Part shown: positions 24,646 to 31,672 of the stretch, piece after piece | Layout: each line of letters begins with the position of its first letter | How positions within the stretch are numbered: position 1 is the stretch's first letter | Source: Acidobacteriota bacterium | Lineage (GTDB): Bacteria; Acidobacteriota; Terriglobia; Bryobacterales; Bryobacteraceae | NCBI GenBank assembly: GCA_026393985.1 | Contig: JAPKZB010000057.1 | Coordinates: forward strand, 1-53,096 | Direction: 5' to 3' | DNA length: 53,096 nt | Translations under genes and position numbers: made by a program | The notes under the pieces: generated by a model | Told to the model about the DNA's origin: nothing | Databases searched by the model: none | Seen by the model: only the letters and a program-made list of their open reading frames with translations

Positions 24646-25080
24646 TCAGGCAGCCCCGTTCACTCCGGCTTGCCGAGCCAAGCATGCCGAGCCAAACATA
24701 GCCTTGCGGAGCCAACATAGCGGTGATTGCCAAGAACAGAGGCGCGCAGCAGCCACCACGGCCACCCGCTCCCGCCCCCCCCCCGACAGCAGGCGCAAAC
24801 CACGCGGCGTAAACCGCCCGTAGCCGTGCGGATAGGCGGGAAACGGGTGGCAGAACGGCACCACGAGATCCGCCTAGCCCCCCGGCTGCAGTACCCGCTC
24901 AATCTCCCGCACCGTCCGCTCCGGGTGCGTCAACACCCCATCCGGCCACGCCAGGCCACCATCCCCGGCATCGCGGCCAGGTCGACTTTCTCATGCCCCG
25001 GTGCCCGCGTGGCCGCAGCGCCAACGTAGAGGTTCCAGCGGCCCAGCGGCGCCGCTACCCTGAACTCCCGCGGATCATGC
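24646..25080 (-). pseudogene. Decayed class I methyltransferase
   Basis: Pieces of a methyltransferase survive on the minus strand in two frames. Near 25050-24960, RWNLYVGAAATRAPGHEKV followed by DLAAMPGMV resembles the N-terminal SAM-binding start. Then, in another frame, THPERTVREIERVLQPGG reaches an in-frame TAG, and after it comes ADLVVPFCHPFPAYPHGYG followed by RFTPRGLRLL, the typical end of Methyltransf_11-like proteins. About 20 residues of motif IV region are absent between the two parts. Downstream the sequence is degenerate. It fills the gap between the peptidase and ccmE. Confidence 0.6.
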
Positions 25081-25131
25081 AGCAGTGGCCCCGGCGGTAG
25101 ACTTCTTCCATCGCTGCGGTTTCGTTGGCGA

Positions 25132-25137
25132 TATAAT
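25132..25137 (+). promoter_or_regulatory. Consensus -10 (TATAAT) of the ccm operon
   Basis: A perfect TATAAT lies 20 nt before the GTG start of ccmE, followed by GAGG (25147-25150) as Shine-Dalgarno 7 nt from the GTG. No strong -35 is visible. It is the best-matching -10 seen in the window and suits a ten-gene operon. Confidence 0.5.
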
Positions 25138-25157
25138 GAGGGCGAAGAGGTGCGGAA

Positions 25158-25595
25158 GTGAACACAACGGTTAAGTTCGGTGCAGTGATCGCGGTGGTAG
25201 TAGGCACGCTCGGATGGGTTGCCGCCAGCGGCGTCAACGAAGATACGGCCTCCTACTATAAAACCATCAGCGAAATTGAGAAGATGGACGCCAGCGCGAA
25301 AACGAAGCGGCTTCGCGTCGGAGGCGATATCGAGAAGGGGTCCATCAAACGCGATGGCAAACAGGTCTCCTTCGTGCTCGTTGAAGAGAAGCGCAAGATG
25401 AACGTCCGCTACGACGGCAACGAACCCCTGCCCGATACCTTCCGCGATGGCGCCCAGGCGCTCGTCGATGGCCGCATCGAGCCCGACGGCACCTTCCACG
25501 CCGCCAAGATCTCGGCCAAGTGCGCCTCCAAGTACGAAGCCAAGCCCGGCGGGAACTATCAGAAAGAGAACTCCATCAACCAGCGGGCTTCGTAA
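25158..25595 (+). CDS. ccmE: Cytochrome c maturation heme chaperone CcmE, Cys-type
   Basis: 145 aa with a GTG start and a GAGG ribosome-binding site. One N-terminal membrane anchor (GAVIAVVVGTLGWVAASG) holds an OB-fold domain outside the membrane: RLRVGGDIEKGSI, VSFVLVEEKRKMNVRYDGN and GQ-region ALVDGRIEPDGTFHAAKISAK. CcmE normally binds heme covalently through His in H-x-x-x-Y. Here the site reads CASKY (Cys122, Tyr126), the C-x-x-x-Y variant known from Desulfovibrio and archaeal CcmE. It receives heme from CcmABCD and passes it to CcmF, whose genes follow. Confidence 0.92.
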   Translation: MNTTVKFGAVIAVVVGTLGWVAASGVNEDTASYYKTISEIEKMDASAKTKRLRVGGDIEKGSIKRDGKQVSFVLVEEKRKMNVRYDGNEPLPDTFRDGAQALVDGRIEPDGTFHAAKISAKCASKYEAKPGGNYQKENSINQRAS

Positions 25596-25619
25596 TCTAA
25601 TTCAATTGAGGTTCCTGTC

Positions 25620-27635
25620 ATGGAAAACATCGGCGCTCTGGCAATACTGCTAGCCTTCTGCCTGACGATCTTTTCGATCGCCGCTTCGCTTGTCGGAGCC
25701 TGGAAAAAGAAACCGTTTCTGATCGTCAGCGCCGAACGCGCCGTCATCTGCGTGTGGAGTCTCGTCACCCTCGCCTCGGGCCTGTTGATCTACGCCCTGA
25801 TGACGGGCGACTACCGCCTCGCCTACGTGGCCGCCCACTCGAACAAAGCCATGCCGATGATCTACAAGTTCTCGGCTTGGTGGGGTGGCCAAGAGGGCTC
25901 GCTGCTGATGTGGAACTTCATCCTGGCCACCTACGCCCTGGTCGTCGTCCTGCAGAACCGGCGCAAACACCGCGCCATCATGCCCTATGTCACGACGACC
26001 ATGATGGTCACCCAGGCCTTCTTCCTCATGCTGATCGCCTTCCTCGTCCCCCCCTTTCAGGTGCTCTCCACCGGCGGTAAGGCGATCGTTGATGTTGGCG
26101 ACGGCCAGGGCCTGAACCCGCTGCTGCAGTACTGGACGATGGTCATCCATCCGCCCACGCTCTACCTCGGCTACGTTGGCTACATCGTACCCTTCGCCTT
26201 TGCCCTAGGCTCGCTCATCACCCGCCAGCCGGGCGACTCCTGGATCTTCACGACCCGCCGCTGGGCGATCGTGACGTGGCTCTTCCAAAGCACCGGCATC
26301 CTGCTCGGCGCCGGGTGGGCCTACTCGGTCCTCGGCTGGGGCGGCTACTGGGGTTGGGACCCGGTCGAAAACGCCAGCTTCCTGCCCTGGCTCACCTCCA
26401 CCGCCTTCCTGCACTCGGTCACCATGCAGGAGAAGAAGGGCATGATGAAGGTGTGGAATCTGGTGCTGGTCGCCTCCACTTTCTTCCTCTGTATTTTCGG
26501 CACCTTCCTCACCCGCTCGGGCATCGTCAGCTCCGTTCACGCCTTTGCGCAATCGCCCATCGGTCCCTACTTCGTGGCCTTTCTCACGGTGACGATCGCC
26601 ATCACGATTCTGCTCATCCTCAGCCGCCTCGATTACCTCAAGAGCGAGGCGCCGCTTGAAAGCGTGGTCAGCCGCGAATCGAGTTTCCTGTTCAACAATC
26701 TCATCCTGCTCGCCAGCTGCTTCGCCATCCTCTGGGGCACCTTGTTCCCGGTCATCAGCGAAGCCATCGCGGGCGAAAAGATCAGTGTCGACGCTCCGTG
26801 GTTCAACCGGGTCAACGTTCCCATTGGCCTGGCTCTGCTCTTTCTTACGGGCGTCGGCCCGCTGCTCGCCTGGCGCCGCAGCACGCCCGACAACCTGAAG
26901 CGGAACTTCCTCTGGCCGACCGTCGGCATGGCGGTCACCATCGCCGGCCTCATGGCCTTCGGCATCTCGCACTTCTACGCCCTGCTTTCGCTCGGCCTCT
27001 GTACGTTCGTCACCTGGACCATCGTCAGCGAATTCTGGAAGGGCACGATGGCGATCCGGCAGAAGGACGGCCTCTCGTTCGTCCCCGCGGTAATTGAACT
27101 CACCCATCGCAACACCCGTCGCTACGGCGGATACATCGTCCACATGGGCATCGTCATGATGTTCATCGGCTTCTCCGGCGCGGCCTTCAACAAGGACACG
27201 ACGGTTGAAGTGAAGGTTGGCGACAAGTTCCCCCTCGGCCGCTACGAGATCAAGGTCAGCGATATCAAGATGGGCCAGAATGAGAACTATATCTGGCAGA
27301 ACGCCATCGTCGAAGCCACCATCGACGGCAAGCCCTTCGCCACCCTCACCCCCGAACGCCGGATCTATGAAAAGAGCCAGCAGCCGGTCTCGATGGTGGC
27401 CATCAAGCGGCAGTTGAACGAAGATCTCTACATCAACTTCGCCGGCATGGGCAGCGAGTCGCAGCGGCCCACCATTCAGGCCTACGTCTTCCCGCTGGTC
27501 AGCTGGATCTGGGCCGGCTACTGGGTCCTCCTGTTCGGATCGCTCATCTGCCTCGTCCCGGCCAAAATCAAGATGCAGTACGCTCGCACGGAAGTCGTAG
27601 GAGTTTCGACCAAGCATGTTCCGGCTACGAAATAG
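25620..27635 (+). CDS. ccmF: Cytochrome c heme lyase subunit CcmF
   Basis: 671 aa, full length, with about fifteen membrane helices. The tryptophan-rich heme-handling motif is WGGYWGWDPVENASFLPW (near residues 238-255). Conserved His-bearing segments include MVIHPPTLYLGY and NTRRYGGYIVHMGIVMMF. GTFLTRSGIVSSVHAFA is diagnostic of CcmF. The C-terminal periplasmic domain (FPLGRYEIKVSDIKMGQNE) precedes the last helix. It takes heme from CcmE and attaches it to apocytochrome c with CcmH. It begins 24 bp after ccmE and overlaps the next gene by 20 bp. Confidence 0.97.
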   Translation: MENIGALAILLAFCLTIFSIAASLVGAWKKKPFLIVSAERAVICVWSLVTLASGLLIYALMTGDYRLAYVAAHSNKAMPMIYKFSAWWGGQEGSLLMWNFILATYALVVVLQNRRKHRAIMPYVTTTMMVTQAFFLMLIAFLVPPFQVLSTGGKAIVDVGDGQGLNPLLQYWTMVIHPPTLYLGYVGYIVPFAFALGSLITRQPGDSWIFTTRRWAIVTWLFQSTGILLGAGWAYSVLGWGGYWGWDPVENASFLPWLTSTAFLHSVTMQEKKGMMKVWNLVLVASTFFLCIFGTFLTRSGIVSSVHAFAQSPIGPYFVAFLTVTIAITILLILSRLDYLKSEAPLESVVSRESSFLFNNLILLASCFAILWGTLFPVISEAIAGEKISVDAPWFNRVNVPIGLALLFLTGVGPLLAWRRSTPDNLKRNFLWPTVGMAVTIAGLMAFGISHFYALLSLGLCTFVTWTIVSEFWKGTMAIRQKDGLSFVPAVIELTHRNTRRYGGYIVHMGIVMMFIGFSGAAFNKDTTVEVKVGDKFPLGRYEIKVSDIKMGQNENYIWQNAIVEATIDGKPFATLTPERRIYEKSQQPVSMVAIKRQLNEDLYINFAGMGSESQRPTIQAYVFPLVSWIWAGYWVLLFGSLICLVPAKIKMQYARTEVVGVSTKHVPATK

Positions 27636-28083
27636 CGCTCTCGCCCTCCTGCTGGCCGGCTACTGCCTAGGGCAGAGCTCCTCGCAGTACGTGACCCCGG
27701 AGATCCGGCGAGTCGGTTCGAAACTCGCCTGCCTGTGCGGGGCCTGCAAGAATACGGTGGCCACCTGCCAGATGCTGGAGTGCCACTACTCGCTACCCGC
27801 CCGCCAGACCATCGCCAAAATGCAGCAACAGGGTACGGCGGACGACAAGATCATCACCGGCTTCGTGCAGCGCGAAGGCAAAAAGGCGCTGGCCGAACCG
27901 CCCAACGAAGGCTTCGGCATCATGGCGATCGCCGCCCCCGTGCTGGCGGTTGCCGCCGGTCTCGGGTTGATCGTCTGGTTCCTCCGCCGCTACCGCCAGC
28001 CCGGCGTTGTGCCGGCCATGACCGACGAAGAGGTCCGGCAGTATCAGGACCAGATTGACAAGGAATTCTCAAAGCTCGACTGA
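27616..28083 (+). CDS. ccmH: Cytochrome c maturation thiol protein CcmH, multi-Cys variant
   Basis: 155 aa: a signal peptide (ALALLLAGYCLGQ), a three-helix thiol domain, then a C-terminal membrane helix (VLAVAAGLGLIVWFLRRY). The usual CcmH motif is L-R-C-x-x-C. Here it reads LACLCGACKNTVATCQMLEC, with Cys at 39, 41, 44, 51 and 56, a Cys-enriched form I associate with Acidobacteriota-type CcmH. It should hold the reduced heme-binding cysteines of apocytochrome c for CcmF. A thioredoxin-like CcmG is not encoded in this cluster. The stop overlaps the next start as TGATG. Confidence 0.9.
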   Translation: MFRLRNSALALLLAGYCLGQSSSQYVTPEIRRVGSKLACLCGACKNTVATCQMLECHYSLPARQTIAKMQQQGTADDKIITGFVQREGKKALAEPPNEGFGIMAIAAPVLAVAAGLGLIVWFLRRYRQPGVVPAMTDEEVRQYQDQIDKEFSKLD

Positions 28084-28487
28084 TGACTATCGCGATTGCG
28101 GCGCTCCTGGTTTTGGGCGTCCTCATCTACACCCTGATCGTGCGCCCGGGAAGCCTGCCCGAGCCGGAGCCGGTCTCCCCGTTTCGCCACGTCGATGAGG
28201 CCAAAGCCCGCATCTACGAGAATCTCCGCGATCTCCAGTTCGAACTCCGCCTCGGCAAACTCTCCGACGAAGACTACGCCCGCACCAAACTCGACCTGCA
28301 GAAGGAACTCGCCAAGGTCCTCGCTGATGCCGACAAGCTCAAGGCTGAACTCGGTGTCCAAACCACCGTCAAGGCCGCCAAGGCCAAAGCCCCCGCCGAG
28401 TTCGTCTGCCCCCATTGCGGCAAAAAATTCAAGGAAGCAATGAAATTCTGCGGCTCCTGCGGCAAGCCCATGGAGGCCGACGCATGA
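28083..28487 (+). CDS. CcmI-like membrane protein with C-terminal zinc ribbon
   Basis: 134 aa. One N-terminal helix (IAIAALLVLGVLIYTLIV) is followed by a helical segment, KARIYENLRDLQFELRLGKL and SDEDYARTKLDLQ, which resembles the N-terminal region of CcmI/CycH. A C-terminal zinc ribbon has CPHC (109-112) and CGSC (123-126). The TPR part of true CcmI, which holds apocytochrome, is absent. Position between ccmH and the ccmA-like genes supports a role in cytochrome c assembly. What the zinc ribbon binds is unknown. Its stop overlaps the next ATG (ATGA). Confidence 0.8.
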   Translation: MTIAIAALLVLGVLIYTLIVRPGSLPEPEPVSPFRHVDEAKARIYENLRDLQFELRLGKLSDEDYARTKLDLQKELAKVLADADKLKAELGVQTTVKAAKAKAPAEFVCPHCGKKFKEAMKFCGSCGKPMEADA

Positions 28488-29452
28488 AATTGCTCTATAG
28501 CATTTTGCTGGCCCTCCCCCTGCTCGCCGTCGATGGCCAGGTCCTCAATCAAACCACCGGCAAGCCCCAACCTGGAGCCACCGTCACCCTCTTCAAACTC
28601 GGTGGCCAGGCCGGGCCCCAAGTGGTCGAAAGCGTCAAGTCCGGCACCGACGGCAAGTTTGTCATCGACAAGCCCCTCGCCCCCGGCCCCTCCATGATCC
28701 AGACCGCCTTCGACGGCGTCACCTACAACCTGATGCTCCCCCCGGGCCGGCCTACCAGCGGCCTGCAGGTCGAAGTCTTCAACACCAGCCCCAAGCCCGG
28801 CGCCGCCCGCGCCGCCAACCATATGCTCCTGCTCGAACCGCAGAACGGCAAACTCGCCGTCCGCGAGTCGTACTTCTTCCTCAACGAAGGCAAAACCACC
28901 TGGAACGACGAGAAAAACGGCACTCTCCGCTTCCAGCTTCCCGCCAAGCCCGAAGGCCCCATCCAAATCAACTGCACCGCCCCCCAGGGCGTCCCTATCC
29001 GCCGCGCCGCTACCGAAGCCGGCCCGCCCAACACCTGGAAGCTCGACTTCCCTATTAAGCCCGGCGAAACCCGTATCGACCTCGCCTACACCCTCTCCGA
29101 CGCCAGCAGCTACAAAACCCGCCTGCTCACCAAAGCCGACCAAGCCATGATCGCCGCCCCCAACGGCGTCACCGTCACCGGCGCCGGCCTCGTCGATAAA
29201 GGCAAGGAACCCCGCACCCAAGCCAGCATCTTTGAGCTCTCCACGCAAGACCTCGACCTCAAGCTCGAAGGCCAGGGCGAACTCTCGAGCGGCCGGGGCG
29301 GCGGCGGCGAAGACGCCGAATCCCGCGGCCCCAGCATCTCGCAAGTGAACCCCCGCGTCCACGACCGCCTCTACTGGATCCTCGGCCTCACCTTTGGCAT
29401 CCTCGCGATTGGCTTCGTTTTGCTCTACCGGACTCCGGAGCCTAAACGCTAA
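28484..29452 (+). CDS. Exported carboxypeptidase-regulatory-like membrane protein
   Basis: 322 aa from ATG 28484, which overlaps the upstream stop. A signal peptide (MKLLYSILLALPLLA) is followed by a CarboxypepD_reg-like beta domain (VDGQVLNQTTGKPQPGATV, then GTDGKFVIDKPLAPG), a second extracytoplasmic domain, a Gly/Glu-rich linker, and a C-terminal helix (YWILGLTFGILAIGFVLLY) with the charged tail inside. It has no cysteine pair or recognisable catalytic motif. It sits inside the ccm operon, so it is probably an accessory or substrate-presenting protein for cytochrome maturation; this is context only. Confidence 0.72.
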   Translation: MKLLYSILLALPLLAVDGQVLNQTTGKPQPGATVTLFKLGGQAGPQVVESVKSGTDGKFVIDKPLAPGPSMIQTAFDGVTYNLMLPPGRPTSGLQVEVFNTSPKPGAARAANHMLLLEPQNGKLAVRESYFFLNEGKTTWNDEKNGTLRFQLPAKPEGPIQINCTAPQGVPIRRAATEAGPPNTWKLDFPIKPGETRIDLAYTLSDASSYKTRLLTKADQAMIAAPNGVTVTGAGLVDKGKEPRTQASIFELSTQDLDLKLEGQGELSSGRGGGGEDAESRGPSISQVNPRVHDRLYWILGLTFGILAIGFVLLYRTPEPKR

Positions 29453-30151
29453 ATGTCCGGGCCGGTCCTCGCCGTCGAACACGTCTACAAATACTTTGGC
29501 GATTATCCGGCCCTCCGCGATGTCTCTTTTTCCCTCCGAGGCGGTGAATGCCTCGCGCTGCTCGGCCGCAACGGCGCCGGTAAAACGACGATGCTCAAGA
29601 TCCTCGCCGGCCTTTCCGGCGCGGCGCAAGGCGAAGTCAAACTCTTCGGCAACTCACCCCGCCAAGCCACCGCCCGCCGCCGCATTGGCCTGCTCGGCCA
29701 CGGCATCGGCGTCTACGACGAACTCACGGCCATCGAAAACCTCACCATCTTCGCCCAACTGTATGGGGTGTCGAAATCCGTCGCCCGCGAGTGGCTCGAG
29801 CGCACCCACCTCGCCCATGTCGCCGACTCCCCCGTCCGCGAATTCTCCCGCGGCATGCGCCAGCGCCTCGCCGTCGCCCGCGCCTTCCTTCACAGCCCCT
29901 CCATTCTCATCCTCGACGAACCCTTCACCGCCCTCGACGACCGCGCCATCGCCCTGCTCCAAACCCTCCTCTCCGAAGCCAAGGCCGCCGGCCGGACCAT
30001 CATCATGTCCACCCACCAACTCCGCGAAGCCATGGAACTCGCCTCCCACGTCGCCCTCATCGAACGCGGCAAACTCGTCCACTTCGGGCCCCGCACCCCG
30101 GAGATGCTGATGGACCCCGGCTACGTCTACCGCACCTTCGGAGCCGTCTAG
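29453..30151 (+). CDS. ccmA: Heme exporter ATPase CcmA
   Basis: 232-aa ABC ATPase. Walker A is GRNGAGKTT (38-46). The signature is EFSRGMRQRLAVARA, Walker B is ILILDEPFTALDD, and the switch His is in MSTHQLREAM. With CcmB and CcmC it uses ATP to release heme-loaded CcmE. The start is immediately after the preceding stop and ccmB follows after 1 nt. As an isolated sequence it could pass for an ABC-2 exporter ATPase; the adjacent ccmB and ccmC make CcmA the sensible call. Confidence 0.9.
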   Translation: MSGPVLAVEHVYKYFGDYPALRDVSFSLRGGECLALLGRNGAGKTTMLKILAGLSGAAQGEVKLFGNSPRQATARRRIGLLGHGIGVYDELTAIENLTIFAQLYGVSKSVAREWLERTHLAHVADSPVREFSRGMRQRLAVARAFLHSPSILILDEPFTALDDRAIALLQTLLSEAKAAGRTIIMSTHQLREAMELASHVALIERGKLVHFGPRTPEMLMDPGYVYRTFGAV

Positions 30152-30152
30152 G

Positions 30153-30821
30153 ATGATCTTCCTCCAAGTCGCCGCCAAGGACCTCCGCAGCGAACTCCGC
30201 ACCAAGGAGTCGCTCAACGCCTCCCTCTCGTTCGCCGTCGTGATCCTGCTGCTGTTCAGCTTCGCCTTCGATCCCTCGGGCGAAGCCGTGGCCGAGTTCT
30301 CGGGCGGCCTGCTCTGGCTCGTGTTCGCCTTCGCCGGCGCGCTGATTCTCAACCGCAGCTTCGCCCGCGAACTCCCCAACGACTGCCTCGAAGTCCTCCT
30401 GGCGAGCCCCGTCTCCGGCGCCCAACTCTTTCTCGGCAAGTCCGTCGCCAGCTTCCTCCTCCTGCTTGGCATCGAACTGCTCTGCCTGCCCATCTTCGGC
30501 ATCTTCTACAACATCACGTGGACGCCGAAGATCCTGCCCCTGCTCGGCGTCTTTGTCCTCGGCACCTGGGGCCTCACCATCCTCGGCACCCTGTTCAGCG
30601 CCCTCACCGTCAACCTCAGCCTGCGCGAACTCATGCTGCCCATGCTGCTCTACCCCATGCTCATCCCCGCCCTCATGGCCGCCATGCGCCTCACCACCAT
30701 CCTGCTCTCCGGCAACGACATCGGTGGCGACGACCTCGTCTGGCTCCGCCTGCTCATCGGCTTCGACGTCGTGTTCACAACCCTCGCCCTCGCCCTGGTC
30801 GAGACGATTCTAGTAAGGTGA
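30153..30821 (+). CDS. ccmB: Heme exporter permease CcmB
   Basis: 222 aa with six predicted helices. AAKDLRSELRTKESLNASL at the start, the loop FSGGLLWLVFAFAGALILNR, and RELPNDCLEVLLASPVSG are CcmB features. LRELMLPMLLYPMLIPALMA near the end is also typical. It forms the membrane part of the CcmAB complex with CcmC and CcmD. The stop is 5 nt before the ccmC start. Confidence 0.93.
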   Translation: MIFLQVAAKDLRSELRTKESLNASLSFAVVILLLFSFAFDPSGEAVAEFSGGLLWLVFAFAGALILNRSFARELPNDCLEVLLASPVSGAQLFLGKSVASFLLLLGIELLCLPIFGIFYNITWTPKILPLLGVFVLGTWGLTILGTLFSALTVNLSLRELMLPMLLYPMLIPALMAAMRLTTILLSGNDIGGDDLVWLRLLIGFDVVFTTLALALVETILVR

Positions 30822-30826
30822 TCTCC

Positions 30827-31513
30827 ATGGAGAAAAATATTCGTATCGGAATCGGCGCCCTCGCCGGACTCCTCCTGCTCCGCAATCTCTACGTCATTCT
30901 CTTTAACCTGCCCGACGAAATGGCCCAGGGACCCATCTACCGCATCTTCTACTACCACCTGCCGGCCTACTTCACGGCCATGTGCTGCTACCTCACCGCG
31001 CTCGCCGCCAGCGTCCTCTATCTCACCAAACGCGACCTCCGCTACGATGCCCTCGCCATGGCGGCCACCGAGGTCGGCCTCGCCTTCGCCGCCGTCAACC
31101 TCATCACCGGCATGATCTGGGGCCGCGTCATCTGGGGCATCTGGTGGGCTTGGGACGCCCGGCTCACCTGGGCCCTCATCTGCTGGCTCGTCTACTTCGG
31201 CTATCTCATGCTTCGCCAGGCGATCGACGATCCCTCCGAACGCGCCAAAAACTCCGCCGTGCTCTCCATCTTCTCCTTCGTCTCGGTGGCCATCACCTAC
31301 AAAGCCATCGAATGGTGGCGCACCCAGCATCCCGGCCCCGTCCTCAGCTTCCGTACCGGCAAACAGCTCATCGACCCCGAAATGGAGCGCATGCTCTTCA
31401 CCAACTTTCTCGCCCTCGCGCTGCTCGCCTTCGTCATGGTCACCGTCCGCCTCCGCCAGGAGGACCTCCAACGCCAAATCGACGGCCTCCGCCGCCGCGC
31501 GCACGCCCTCTAA
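30827..31513 (+). CDS. ccmC: Heme-handling membrane protein CcmC
   Basis: 228 aa from ATG 30827, with six helices. The tryptophan-rich motif is WGRVIWGIWWAWDARLTW, the WWD signature that presents heme to CcmE. External His ligands appear in FYYHLPAYFTAM and after the WWD loop in RTQHPGPV. CcmC transfers heme to CcmE and forms CcmABCD with its neighbours. The frame is open upstream inside ccmB but the family N-terminus begins here. Confidence 0.95.
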   Translation: MEKNIRIGIGALAGLLLLRNLYVILFNLPDEMAQGPIYRIFYYHLPAYFTAMCCYLTALAASVLYLTKRDLRYDALAMAATEVGLAFAAVNLITGMIWGRVIWGIWWAWDARLTWALICWLVYFGYLMLRQAIDDPSERAKNSAVLSIFSFVSVAITYKAIEWWRTQHPGPVLSFRTGKQLIDPEMERMLFTNFLALALLAFVMVTVRLRQEDLQRQIDGLRRRAHAL

Positions 31514-31522
31514 GGAAATCTC

Positions 31523-31672
31523 ATGGACTCCCGTAATATCCAATTCATGTTCTGGGGCCTCGCCGTTGCTTGGGGACTCCTCGCCATTTATGTTGTAATG
31601 CTTGCTGCGCGCGAAAACCGTTTGCAAAAGCAACTGGAAAGTTTGAAGCGCATATTGGAGGACAAACAATGA
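31523..31672 (+). CDS. ccmD: Small heme exporter subunit CcmD
   Basis: 49 codons, ATG 31523 to TGA 31670-31672. The protein is one membrane helix (FMFWGLAVAWGLLAIYVVML) followed by a charged tail rich in Lys, Arg and Glu ending KRILEDKQ. This is the size and layout of CcmD, which links CcmC to CcmE. AAGGAAA just upstream is a plausible ribosome-binding site. The stop overlaps the next gene's ATG (ATGA). Short and easily missed, but position directly after ccmC makes the call firm. Confidence 0.85.
   Translation: MDSRNIQFMFWGLAVAWGLLAIYVVMLAARENRLQKQLESLKRILEDKQ

Noticed and set aside
24930-25499. Long minus-strand open frame across ccmE
   Set aside because: Its larger part is antisense to ccmE; only the piece left of 25080 shows methyltransferase resemblance.
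28274-29629. 451-codon minus-strand frame
   Set aside because: Antisense to the carboxypeptidase-regulatory-like gene with Glu/Gly-biased composition typical of GC-rich shadows.
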